Below the pieces are notes generated by a model that was not told where the DNA came from, ran no database searches, and was given only the letters and a program-made list of their open reading frames with translations. A stretch of DNA of 64,000 bases from Arthonia radiata (lineage: Eukaryota; Ascomycota; Arthoniomycetes; Arthoniales; Arthoniaceae), in NCBI GenBank assembly GCA_002989075.1, contig PSQN01000016.1, forward strand, positions 1,054,001-1,118,000, written 5' to 3'. The position numbers and the translations under genes are program-made. Shown here in pieces: positions 51,336-62,650 of this stretch (positions are counted from its first letter, which is position 1; each line of letters begins with the position of its first letter).

Positions 51336-51339
51336 AATA

Positions 51340-54300
51340 GTGTCTTTATAGTTAGTTAGGTTTTATTTTGGTTTCTATTAATTTTTATGTTTGAAATATT
51401 CTTTCTATTTTATAAGATACTGTCGTTTGCCTCGATATTGTCTATAAGCTCGAATCGTTTCGACCTTATACTCGGGTTCTTAGTTGTTAGAAAGGATTTC
51501 TAGGTTAGGTCGTTCTACTTCTTAAAAGTAGACTAGCTTTAATAGCGCTATATAGAATATAGAATGTATTCTTATTGTTTTTAAGAGTTTAAGTTTAAAT
51601 GTTATAGATCCTAATTACTGTAAGATTTTAAACGGTTTCGTCTTAGTATAGTTAAGTTTCTTACTTAGTTTAATAGTTTTTAAGTTTCTTATAAGCAAGT
51701 AAGCTCTTTCTCATTCTTTTATGCTTATAGCTAGAATAGTTTTTAACTTGTTATACTATTTTCTTGTTTATTCGTTAATAAACTCGCTGTCTAACTTTAA
51801 TTACTGATATAGAGTTTTTATGCTTGTAGCTATTCGCGTAGCTGTCTCGTTTTCTGTATTATTTTACAGTTATCTTCTTTAAAGAGGGTAATAGCCGTAT
51901 AAGGCATAGAACGGAGTTATTTTAGTTATATCGTTTTTTGTATTATTGTACGCGGCTTGCGCTACTAATAGTAATTGTATCCAGTCGTTTTACTGGTAGT
52001 TAATATATACCCAGAGATACTGTTCTAGTGTTTAATTTGTCCGTTCCGTCTGTCCGTCTGTTTACAGATAGAACGACGTAGACATCTTCTGTTTCGTTCC
52101 TCGTTGTTATATTAGAGATATTTAAAATCGTAAGATAAATTTTTAGTCTCTGTCTAAGACAATTCTTTATAGTTGACCGTAGTTTACTAGGATAATCTAA
52201 AGGAATATATATACTAATTGTTCTAAATTGCTAGCTTCTTTATAAGATACAAAATATACGTACTTTGTTAGTTTGTCGCATATTACTAAGATAGCGTTGT
52301 AAGCTACTTCTATAAGTAGATCCTTAGATATTAGTAGTTTGGTAATAAAGTCTAGTAAGACTGTATACTATAGCCTCTTAAATATCTTTAGTAGTTGTAG
52401 TTTACCGTATAGTAAATGTTGTAGGTGTTTAGTTCTTACGTATACGTTGCATTCTTAGATATAATTCTCGACATAGTATTAAATTCTCGGGATGTAATAG
52501 GTTCGTATAATCTTCTTAATAGTGTTGTCGATACCTTTATGTTCCTTTGTTGGGTTATTGTAGAAGTTATTGATAATATGTCGGATTAGATTTCTCGAGA
52601 CATAGATCTTGCCTTAGAATTTATAATAGTCTTTGTCGTTTTTAGTAAGTTCTAGGTGTTGTTTCTCGTTTTTCTAATAGGTTTTAGGGTCGTTTAGAAT
52701 GTCTAGGATTCGGCTCTCTAGTTCGATAATAAACTCGGTTGTTATTGTTAATTGATTGTATCTAATCTCGTTATTGTATTCTTAGAATATTGTGTATTCG
52801 ACGTGTTCCTTGTTATTAAGGTAATTAGAACGTCGGCTTAGAGCGTCGGCTCTATTATTCTTAGAACCCTTCTTGTAGTTAATAATAAAGTTATATAGAG
52901 CTATAGTTTTTAACTATCTAACTTATCTGTAGTTAAGTTTCTTTATTGTTGTAAAGTAAGTTAGATTCTTATAGTCTGTATATACTATAATTGTATAGTT
53001 TGCTTCTTTTAGGTAAGCTCGCTATATTTTGAATACTGCTATAATAGCTAAAAGCTCTTTATTGTAAATATCGTAGTTCTATTCTATAGGTAATATTTTT
53101 CTTGAGTAGAAAGCTACTGGTCTAAGCTTTCCTTCTTTATTATTTTAACTTATATATACTCCAATCGTATAGTCTAACGCATCTATTTCTATAATAATCG
53201 GTAGGTTGGAGTTAAATATTGCTAGTACGGGCTCAATATTAAAAGCTTCCTTAAGTTCTTTAAATACTAATTGTTCTTTTTACGTCTAGAAGAATCCTAT
53301 TAATTGTTTTGTTTATTAAGACAGCGGTGCTATAATTCGACTAAAGTTAGATATCTATTGCCTATAGTAGTTAACAAAACTAAAAAACTGTTGCAATTAT
53401 TTTATATTCTTTGATATAGGTTAGATTAGAACGGATTAGATCTTCGAATCTTTTATTTAGAGACTATGCTTAGTAATTATAAATCTAAGAAATTCGACGA
53501 ATTATTAATAAAACTAGGTTTTCTTAATATTAATTTATAAATCGATACACGCTAATCTTTCTAATACCTTCTTAATATATTTTTTATATTCTTCTAGTAT
53601 ACGGCTGTATACTAGGATATCGTTTAGATAAGTAGTTATAAATATATCTAAATAATTACTAGGTATATTGTTAATTAGTTTCTAGAATAATGCTGGTATG
53701 TTTATTAGCCCGAAGGGTATAACGCAATACTTAAAAAGTCTATATTTAGTACGAAAGGCCGTTTTCTATTCTTTACCTTTCTTTATACAGATTAAGTTGT
53801 AGGCTCCTTATAGGTTAAACTTAGTAGACTATTGTACGTTATATAGTCGGTCTATAAATTTATCGATATATAGTAGTAGATATCGGTTTTTAACGGTTAC
53901 CCCGTTTAATTGTCTATAGTCTATATAGAGTCGTAGTTTGCTATTCTTCTTTAGTATAAAGAGTATCGGGTATTCGGCTAGTAATATTAACTTTTAGATA
54001 AATCCTTTCTTAAGGTTTTTATTAAAATAGTTGCGGAGTACTTAATTTTCTGCTTCTAATAGAGAGTATATTAAACTAAATATTAGCGTTTTACCTTCTT
54101 ATAAAGGTATTGTGTAATCCTATAGTTTATATTTTAGGAGAGCTAAGTCTAACTTAGCTTTCTTAAACAAGTATTAGAATTAATTGTATTCCTCGGGTAT
54201 CTTAGTAATTAACTAAGTACTTGTTGTCGTATAGAATCGTTAGCGTATAGTCGTCTCTTGTTTATACTTATATATAGTTAGCTATAGACGAGATACTACG

Positions 54301-56880
54301 TTAGACTTCTCTTATAGGATATTTAAGTGTTGGAGTATAGTAGTACTAACTCGTATAAGTTCTTTATTACGCTTCTTATTCTTACTACTAAAAATAGCTT
54401 ATAGAGTATTTATTCTGTAAAACGACTCTTGTTTAGAGTACTTATACCTAGTAAAGAGGAGTTTTTTAGTTCTTTAATCTACTTTTAGGTTATATTGTTG
54501 CAACTAAGGTATACCTAGTACGGCGTAATACTAGTTAATATCTACAATATTATAAGTAATTTCTTCCTAATAGTTTCTAATTGTTATATCTATTAGTAAA
54601 GTCTTGTAGTTAACTCTTTCCCCTACCTTTTAAAATTTAGATAGTACGTAGGGTAATTTCTTCTTTTATATTTATATTTGGTACTCCTTAACGCAGCGTA
54701 TTAAGATAAAGTTGCCTGTTGCGTTTAAATCGATTATAATTTTAATGTTTCTGTAGTTTATTGTTGTTTAAGTATATAGATATATTCTATAAAAAGCTAA
54801 GCTTGCGTAGAGCTAGACTCTTAGAGGGTCTAACTGTTAGACAAGCTGGTACTGCTACCCTTAAAGTAGTCGGTCTAGTCTTTTTTCTGTTAATTATCTA
54901 CGTTCTAGAGTATTTTAGATACTAAAATCTATTGTCGGTTAATTTACTATAAGAATTCCTATATAAGATATTCTAGTACTACCTTTATTATAACATTTAG
55001 TTTGTTGTCTACGATCCCTGTCTTAATTATATAACTATTACTACTTAGAAATTGTTGTATTTATAGGTTGTATATTGTTAGTTAAAGATATTAGTACTAA
55101 CTATATAATTCTAGACCTCTAATAAGGTGGTCTACTAGTCGTTGTAGGCGTAAGTAAATATATTTTAGAATATTATTAATATCTTTATTAGCGCTTAACT
55201 TTCTATTGTAGAAGGCTAACTAACAAAGTCTCTATATTATTTCTTTCTAACGAATTAGAGTTTGTTCTTTCTAGTTAATATCGTTCTTAAGCAAAGATTC
55301 TGTACTATTAGAATCTATATTTTTATCTTTAAGTCGTTGTCTTACCTATAACGTATCGTAGCTGCTATCTTACTTAGCTTCTATAGTCTATTCTTCCTTA
55401 AATTCCTCTTAGGTCTCTAGATAAGGCGATCTAGGTTGTTCTCGGGTAAGACCTAGTTCTTGTATCGAACCTTGTTTCAGAGATATTAGTTTCCTTGGCT
55501 ACTATTTTAATTCCAATTTATTAGATTTATAGGTTATACAACCGTTATCGTAGCACGCAGTTTAGAATAGTGTTTTGTATAGTGAAACGGTATCTCGGAC
55601 CTACTGCCTCGAAATAGTGCGGTTAATGTTGTTTTAGTCCTATAGATTTTGTTGTTTCCTTTTTATTTGTCGTTTCTTTGTTTCTTTCTATAACTTACTG
55701 TCTGTGTCCTAGTTTTTATATAAGTTAAACAAGTTCTACTCGTTGTGCTTCTCGTTGGACGAAACCCGGTGAGTATTTTTCTGGTCACAGAAGGCATTCT
55801 AGTAGATATTCTTTTGTAGGAGACCTAGTTCTTAAAGAAGACAACCCTCGGTTGGGTCCTTCTGTCAGCGGTCAGAGAAAGCTGCTAGTAGTTTTATTGC
55901 CTTATTGCGACCGTTGTTCTCTTTTGTCTAGATAGTTATATTGAACTATTGTCGTAGAAAATAGGGTTTCTAAGATCGATTGTTGTGCCCGTTTCGTTCT
56001 ATACTGTTAAACTATTGTTTCTTAGAACGGTATTTCTTAACTTAATGCTCTAGTTTTCCGCAATATAAGTATAGCTTGTTCTTTATTCTGTATTCTCTTT
56101 TCTAGTTGTTTAGTTTCCCTCGGGGCTTGATAAAATCTAACTCTATAAGATCGCCTCGATTCTATCGTAAGTTTGCTCGATTCTTTGTTCTATAGAATCT
56201 ATTAGTAGAGTTACCCTTCTTTTCTATTGATCTTTTAAAGTTACTATCGTCGATCTCCTTTACTCGTTATATAAAGTTATCGAGATCGTTAAACTTCTCT
56301 CTATAAATATAGATTATTTCCTTAATATACTTCTTAAGTCCTTCGTAAAAGGTCTTAATAAGGGGTTTCTTGTTCTATTCTGTTTAATTAGCATACTATA
56401 TAAATTTAACGGCGTACCTGCTTGCTGGTTCTATTTGCTTAAGGTTCTTAAGCTTCTTAATAGCAACGCGTCTAGCGTCGGTTTATTTAAAGATTTTACG
56501 AAGCTTCTTTTAAAAGAAGATAAAGCTAGCAAAGAACTTATCGGTATCCTTACGCCTGCTCTTTATCGGAGTAAACAAGAAATTATCGAGGTAGTACTCA
56601 ACCTACTTATAAGCATCTCTATCTATATAAGAGGTAGCAAATAGAACTATAGTAGTATCGTTTAAAAACTAGTCTTTATAAGTTTTAAAGTATATAGCTA
56701 GGCGTATTAAAAATAAAGTAACTTTAAAACGTTTACTTAAGAAGCTTTTTTCTATCTTAGTATTAATATTTAATATCTTACTCGTGCTAGCTATTCTGTT
56801 GGCTAACCTGTCCGCAGCGTCGCGGCTATTAGGTACTAAAGTAGTAAATATAACTAATCTGCTTTCTCTACTTTTATAGC
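51340..56880 (-). pseudogene. gag-pol: Gypsy element 2 gag-pol with chromodomain
   Basis: Collinear with the element 1 polyprotein. The gag zinc knuckle is near 56035-56085, where the second Cys is retained and the first is now Tyr, complementing element 1. RT is at about 54.0-53.6 kb with the YL-[ND]-DILVY box near 53610-53645, followed by RNase H, integrase and the chromodomain near 51410-51490. CpG content is higher than in element 1, so it is a little younger or less mutated. It is broken by many TAG and TAA codons. Confidence 0.85.
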
Positions 56881-56893
56881 AAGTCTATTAAAG

Positions 56894-57365
56894 TATAACG
56901 TCGGTCGCTAAGAGAACTAAACTAAGGCTTACTTGTCTTATATACTTATCGACCTTAGTAGTGGTTGTCTTATATGCTAGAAACTAAAAGATAGGAGAGG
57001 CGAGATAAATTATAAAGGGTAAGAGGAGCTTAACTAAAGTAGATAGAAGGTAAAGTATATTATTTAAATATAATTAAGAAACTTATATTTAGATATTAAG
57101 TTAATAGACTAAAGTCTATTCTAAGGTCGGCTATTAGTCTAACTATATAGTCTAAGGTACAAGAGAGGTCCTCTAAGGCCGCTGTAGCTGCTAGTATTCT
57201 TATAGATAACCGTGGCCTTCTAGCCCAACGTACCCGCTTTGGCCGCTATTGGCAAAAGAGGTCTTGTTGGTTAAAGATACGCTAGTGCCTATTAGCGTCC
57301 TAGTGAGGGATAGATATTAATGCTCGGGGGTTTGCTTAGCCGTTCTAGGCTTAGCGTTCGTAATA
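56894..57365 (-). repeat. Internal LTR of composite Gypsy element, type B
   Basis: 472 bp, TATAACGTCGG (TG to TA) to GTTCGTAATA. The R/U5 half is shared with types A and 1. The U3 half (from about 57160) is unique and GC-richer, with its own sequence GAGAGGTCCTCTAAGGCCGC. Confidence 0.85.
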
Positions 57366-58676
57366 CCAGTCCTATAGAATTTATTGTTTCTGTTTTATTT
57401 GTTGTTCCTTTGTTTCTTTCTATAACTCAATGTCTGTGTTCCAGTTTTTATATAAGTTAAACAAGTTTTATTTATTATGCTTCTTGTTGAAAGAAGCTTA
57501 ATAAGTATCTTTCTAGTTATAGAACGTACCCTAATAGATGTTCTTCTGCTTCTTAGTTAGTTTAGTAACGTACTTATACCAGTTCTAGATAATCTTCTGT
57601 AGAAGACCTAATTCTTAAAGAGGACGACCTCCGATTGGGTCAATATACCAGCGGTCGGCGAAGGCTGCTAGTAGCTCTATTATTTTATTGCGACCGTTGT
57701 TCTCTTGTATCTAAGTAGTTATATTAAACTGTTGTCGTAGGAAACAGGGTTTCTAAGATCGATTGTTGTGCCTGTTTCTGCTAGTACTATTGAACTGTTG
57801 TTTTTTAGAACGGCATTCTTTAACTTAATGCCCTAGTTTTCTGTAATACAAGTATAGCTTGTTCTTTATTCTATATTCTTGTTTCTAGTTATTTAGTTTT
57901 CTACAGGGCTTTATAAAGTCTAATTCTATTAAATTACTCCGGTCTTATTATAAGTTGTGCTTACTTTGAGTTTAGATAAACTTATCTAAGTTAGTTCCTT
58001 TCTTTTGTAACTATCGTTCGAAGTTGCTGTCGTTGATTTTCTTAGCTTGTTTTATAAACTTTTCTAGTTCGGTAAACTTTTCTCTACGGATATAGATAAT
58101 TTCCTTAATATAGTCTTTTAAGCCTTTATAAAAGGTGTCGACTAGAGATTCTTTATTCTATTCGGTTTAGTTAGTATATTGTAGGAACTTAGCGGCGTAT
58201 TAGCTGGCTGGTTTTATCTAACGAAGTATCTTAAGTTTGCGTACAGCAGTACGTTTAGAATCTGTATTTCTGTACACCTATCGTAGCTTTTACTGAAACG
58301 CAGCAAAGCTAGAGAAGAGCTCGTTAGTCTCTTTCTGTTGTTTGTTAGGTGTCTTATAGAGATAGTCTTTAAGATAAAAGTTAAACTATCTATATATCTC
58401 GCTATCTATATAGAATGCGGCAAACAAAACTATAGTACTGTTATTCGGGAACTAATTCTTATAAGTCTTAAAATATACAGCTAAGCGTATTAGAAATAAA
58501 GTAAGTTTAAAACTTTTACTAAAGAAGCTCTTATCTATCTTAGTATTAACGTCTAATATCTTATCTGTAGCGGCTATTTTGCTGGTTAGCCTATTCGCAG
58601 CGTCGCGGCTATTAGGTATTAAAGTAGTAGATATAATTAATTTACTTTCTCTACTTTTATAGCGAGTCTATTAAAG
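57366..58676 (-). pseudogene. gag: Second, truncated gag region in the composite element
   Basis: Homologous to the gag segment that ends at 56893 in the main internal region. It starts next to the right LTR and stops at the type-B LTR, at a point matching about 55636. It contains a decayed zinc knuckle near 57810-57860. It is probably the 5' internal part of the outer type-A copy. Confidence 0.75.
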
Positions 58677-59126
58677 TATAACGCCGGTCGCTAGAAGAAT
58701 CGAACTAAGGCTTACTTATCTTGTATGCTTATCGACTTTAATGGGGGGTGTCTTATATACTAGAGACTAAAAGATAGGAGAGGCGAGATAGATTATAGAA
58801 GGTAAGAGAAGCTTAACTAAAGTAGATAGAAGATAAAGTACGTTACTTAAATATAGTTAAAAAACTTATATTTAGATATTAAGTTAACAGACTAAAGTTT
58901 ATTCTAAGATCGGTTATTAGTCTAGCTATATAGTTTAAGGTATAAAGGTATATTTTTCTGTATCTAACGGTCTTAATAATTCCTTTGTCGCGTAGTTGGG
59001 ATTCTATTGCGATATAGCGACGTTGCTAACGTCGCTATATTGGAGTCGTCGGATATACTATATAATGCTTTAATAAGGCTGGCTGCGCTCAGCCTTGTAC
59101 TAGTCTAATGTAGTAAGATTGTAACA
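58677..59126 (-). repeat. Gypsy element 2 right LTR, type A
   Basis: 450 bp, collinear with 50107-50556, starting TATAACGCCGG and ending AAGATTGTAACA. It carries the palindrome at 59012-59040 and is followed by GAGCT. Confidence 0.93.
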
Positions 59127-59131
59127 GAGCT

Positions 59132-60737
59132 ACTTACTATACATTTTTCAGCGTATATTCTAGAGAACAAAGATACTTATTGGATTAGCAAAAAGCACGC
59201 CCGATTTACTTTTAACGAACATAGCATTCTTATGCTGTACGCAGGCAGAAGGCGCTATGTATAGATTAGCACGCAGGCCATTTCTAAAAATCTGCTAGAT
59301 GAGGAATATATACTTACTACCTATAGCACGGTTGTTTCTATTGGACCGATGTAGTATATCTTTAAATATCTTAATTAGGGTTGTACAGAGACATACAGGA
59401 ACATATTAGGGGACTTTATACGAAAGTTACGTTCAGAATAGCAGGTATGTAGCTCTTTTAGTACGGTTAGGAGCGCGGAGTATTAATATCTTTGAGACTT
59501 TTCTATTTAGAAGGACTTTGCGTTCGGCAGCTTTAGTATCGTTTACGCTGGCTTATACGAGTAGACTAGCAAACCCGTTGCTATTAAGAAGCTTAGAGGC
59601 AATATATTACGGCATCTAAATAAGGCTAAATAGCTCGAAACAATTGCATCAATACAGCCAGCCTACGTACGTAAGCTCTTATACAGATCTTTAAATTCTC
59701 TTCTAATATATAAATAGCTATAGATTATTAGATTACTAGACATAAAGCGGTCGACCTATAAGACTATTATCTTTCTCAAGCCCTTGCTCTCAGAAACTTT
59801 TAAATAGCTTATTACCGTTTAGTACAGCAATTTTAATTACACTTCCTATATAGAGGCTTCTACTTAAGTTATGCACGCTACTACTTGGCTTCACAAAAAT
59901 TCTATTATGCACCGTAATATTAATTCTAATAATACCGGCTTAAAGTTACGATACCCTGTTTACGCTACAATCTTTAACCTAGACACAGTAATCTCTTAGC
60001 TTCTTTCGTATAACTATAGAGTTAGGACCGTTATATTTTTAGCGCCTAAGATACTTGCGCTTAAGAACAAAATGTCTACAATTCCCTTTGGCCTGGTAGC
60101 AGATATGTGAGCGCTAGGCTTAAGCGTTCTAAAATTTATAGGCAGATCTAAAGCTTATTTCGCTTTAAACAATAATACAGAGACTCATAGCGGATCAATT
60201 TTTCTAATATTTAGACTGCTATTGATGCTTACTCGCCAGCCGTACGCCTTGTATTACAAATAATAACTGCGAGAACGCTAAGAGAGCGTATTCCCGTACG
60301 TCAAGCGACAGACCAACTTAAGCAGCACTAGCAAGATAAAACCCGACGACCCTCGAACTCTAGACGTCGGCAGCACCCGAATAACAATCGTCCGGATTTA
60401 AAGAACGACTCAGAATTGCTAGCGATTGGATGCCGCAAAGAGTAACCAAGACTCCAATGTTAAGACTATTCCTCTTTAGCTCCTATTTGCTTTGGTTATA
60501 TTAATCGTCGCAAGCTTGTTTATTGACGTATAGCGCAACAGCGAAAGTATATAATAGCTAGCGTAGATAGGTTTTACGCCAACCCCTGCGTATTGGCTTT
60601 AGCGTCTAATAACAAACACAATTGGATGTTGAGCGGTATAAGCAAGTAACAGTTTGCCTGACGGTTGCCTGATGCCTGCAACGCGACGATAAAAAGGCCC
60701 CCAAATCGAATAAAGTTCAAGCTCACACATTAATCAA
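59132..60737 (+). pseudogene. FHA-domain protein kinase, main part
   Basis: Continues the frame of 49670-50106. The FHA domain runs to about 59380, with SKKHARFTF at 59186-59212 and a closing IGPM-x-YIFKYL-like strand. The kinase domain follows: Gly loop FAFGSFSIVYAG at about 59517-59549, VAIKKL at about 59575-59595, catalytic loop IMHRNINSNN at about 59903-59935, and FNLD at 59972. Both catalytic Asp positions (HRD and the metal-binding Asp) are now Asn by G-to-A change. After a frameshift near 60210 the C lobe ends with an RTLRERIPVRQATDQLKQH-like helix, then an undefined tail to about 60737. FHA plus kinase is the layout of Rad53/Cds1/Chk2-type checkpoint kinases, but closer assignment is not possible. 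It is dead through stops, frameshift, catalytic loss and the Gypsy insertion. Confidence 0.72.
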
Positions 60738-60974
60738 CTAAATTCTTTACGATGCCGCTATCTAACTATTCCTCTAGTTTGCGTGCCTACTTAGTAGCAG
60801 AAGAGGTTATTATAATAGCTTTCTTCACCAAAGTAAAGACGACACTGTTCTCAATCTCTTTAGCTTCTAGCTAACCGCTTTCAAGCTACTTGGCCTCTAA
60901 TTTCTCCCGACTGTCAGCTCGTCCGCGTTTTTCCCGTAGACCCTCTCTTTGGAAATTAAAGTAGCTGTAGGAAT

Positions 60975-61815
60975 CCTACGTTTTCGCTAGATCAAGCTTG
61001 TACGGCGATACTAGACGCTAAGGTAATAAGAGATCTAGCTGCACTTTTTGGTCCTCAACGTTGTAACGAACAAAAAAAGTGCAAAAAGATGTTGCAAACC
61101 TACATTAAGTCTTGTGTATATCTATTTCGTAAGAACCATTGGCTCCCGTCCAGCACCAAAGACTTCAATCAAGAAGGCGAAGCCTGCATCCTCGCTCGTA
61201 GGCTTATACGCGAGGGCCAGCAGATCTAAGAATACAAGGGCGCAATCTCAGTTTTTTAGCGATAAAGAGGTTATCAGCTCTAGGCCCTACTACTATTATA
61301 GTAGGTCTACTTCGCCTCGTTAACTATTTATACGAACCCTAACGTTATCTACAAGGCTGCAAGGAAGCAAGCTGCAGTTAAGGCTCTCAGAGATATTCAA
61401 TCTAATGAGGAGATCCTCGTTTACTACGAATATTAGGTTAAAGACTGTGTGTGCAAGTTATGCCGTCTAGGGTTGAGATCTAACCGCTGAGATATAAGCG
61501 GTTGTACAAGCCTAAGACAGCAGCAACACAATCTCTCTGTTCGGCTCCAACAAGTATAGAAACTCCTCGGCGAAACACTATGCGGCTATAAGGGGGTCGA
61601 AGGCGAGACAGACTTCCGACCAACTAGAGTTCTGCGAAGCCGAGCGCTGCGCAAATCAACACCGTCTAAAATAGCCAGACCCCGTGATCCTCAGCTTGAG
61701 CGACCATTACGAGGATCAGGAATTGGTAAAACGGTTAGTCAGTCTCAGGTAAAAGGACGAAAAAAGGGTCCTCAACGTATTGAGTGCCATTCGCGGCCAC
61801 CTGTGAAGTCAAGGT
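60975..61815 (+). pseudogene. SET-domain protein, possibly Suv4-20/KMT5-like
   Basis: One frame (60975-61815) carries a pre-SET-like segment (LAALFGPQRCNEQKKC, then KNHWLPSSTKDFN), the start of SET (EACILARRLIREGQQI-x-EYKGAISV near 61176-61250), and the end of SET (TNPNV-x-YKAA, VKALRDIQSNEEILVYYE near 61350-61431). A post-SET-like Cys pair (DCVCKLC, 61443-61463) and a long basic Ser/Arg/Lys tail follow. Between the two SET halves the frame has clustered TAA and TAG. The +1-shifted frame there reads DKEVISSR, similar to the DFS-x-VISSR motif of Suv4-20 methyltransferases, so two compensating frameshifts are possible. The NHxCxPN core is changed. Such enzymes methylate histone H4 lysine 20 in known relatives. 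The subfamily assignment is tentative. Confidence 0.55.
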
Positions 61816-61819
61816 CTAG

Positions 61820-62347
61820 AAGCGTCCAAACAATAGAGGTTCCTTAAGAGCTACAAAAACAACTAGCAACCGCGATAACGCACGTACTGAAGCATGCTCG
61901 CAAGATATTCCAAGCACACACGACCTAACATATAAGCCGCACGAGGATATAAAAAGCAGCATTGAGGATCGCAATACATCTGTGTCTTCTATAAATGCTA
62001 TATTTAGTCGCTTATACTTATCCCCGCACAGCGCGCTAAGAATGCTCAAAGCTAAAACACCTGGCATTACAAGCTGGGACACCAACTTTCAGGAGAGTAA
62101 TAATCTCACTCACAAAGAAAACAGATTATATATAGTAAGAATAAGGCTACCTGCCTATCGGCTTAGCACTCTCCGTATACCTCTATTAAAGGGCTCCGGT
62201 CTTAAAGAATGTATTCTCAATGCTTCTAGAACAGGATTAATGTCCCTCGAGCCGGTATATCGAAATAATATTGGCAATCTAAAAGTAAAGCAGGCGACAA
62301 AGGATTATAACGAATCGCAGTACGACCGTAGAGCAAGAAGCATTTAG
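61820..62347 (+). CDS. Open frame of 175 codons, hypothetical; possible C-terminal part of the SET gene
   Basis: Open from the codon after a TAG at 61817 to a TAG at 62345, with an internal ATG at 61982 (121 codons from there). The composition is Ser/Thr/Lys/Arg-rich, then a moderately hydrophobic C-terminal part. No domain was recognised. It lies directly downstream of the SET frame but in another phase, so it may be a frameshifted or separately spliced exon of that gene. It is the longest unbroken frame in the window, which may only reflect low RIP here. Confidence 0.35.
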   Translation, partial: KRPNNRGSLRATKTTSNRDNARTEACSQDIPSTHDLTYKPHEDIKSSIEDRNTSVSSINAIFSRLYLSPHSALRMLKAKTPGITSWDTNFQESNNLTHKENRLYIVRIRLPAYRLSTLRIPLLKGSGLKECILNASRTGLMSLEPVYRNNIGNLKVKQATKDYNESQYDRRARSI

Positions 62348-62650
62348 CAGAAAAATAAGCCGTTTACGAGGGTCTCTATAGCTATATTATGTAACAAAGA
62401 AATAAAACCGCTACCGTAGGCGCCTCGGCGTGGTATAAATAGCTTTATATTTCTTATAGGGATCTTTGTATAGCAATGGCGCCTATCTCTACTTACAGCT
62501 CTTGCTCTAGTTAAATTATTACAAACATCTAGGTAGAGCGATAATAAAAGGCCAATACAACCGGAACGCCAATAACTGGCCTTATTATATACATAGAATC
62601 TCTAGTAAAGGCTCTAAACTTAACTTAACTACTACTTAATTTATTGCGGC
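62348..62650. other. Intergenic segment, nothing assigned
   Basis: Transition from the GC-richer island back to AT-rich DNA. It contains GGTATAAATAG near 62431, a possible TATA box for a + strand gene, but no start codon in a useful frame follows. Nothing else was seen. Confidence 0.3.

Larger units (their letters stand above)
50107..59126 (-). mobile_element. Composite Gypsy element 2 (three LTRs, duplicated gag)
   Basis: 9020 bp bounded by two 450-bp LTRs of one type (A: 50107-50556 and 58677-59126) and near-matching 5-bp flanks (AAGCT at 50102-50106, GAGCT at 59127-59131; one transition). Inside lie a nearly full internal region (50557-56893), a third LTR of a different U3 type (B: 56894-57365), and a second, shorter gag segment (57366-58676). 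The family is that of element 1. The best reading is a type-B copy nested in the gag of a type-A copy, followed by recombination between the homologous internal regions that removed B's other LTR. It lies within the kinase pseudogene. Confidence 0.85.

Noticed and set aside
61048-61323. 91-codon + strand open frame
   Set aside because: Mostly an out-of-frame reading of the SET pseudogene. Only its last part (DKEVISSR) may be real sequence displaced by a frameshift, and it is discussed in that entry.
61816-62085. 89-codon minus-strand open frame
   Set aside because: It overlaps the longer + strand frame at 61820-62347 and lacks coding features.
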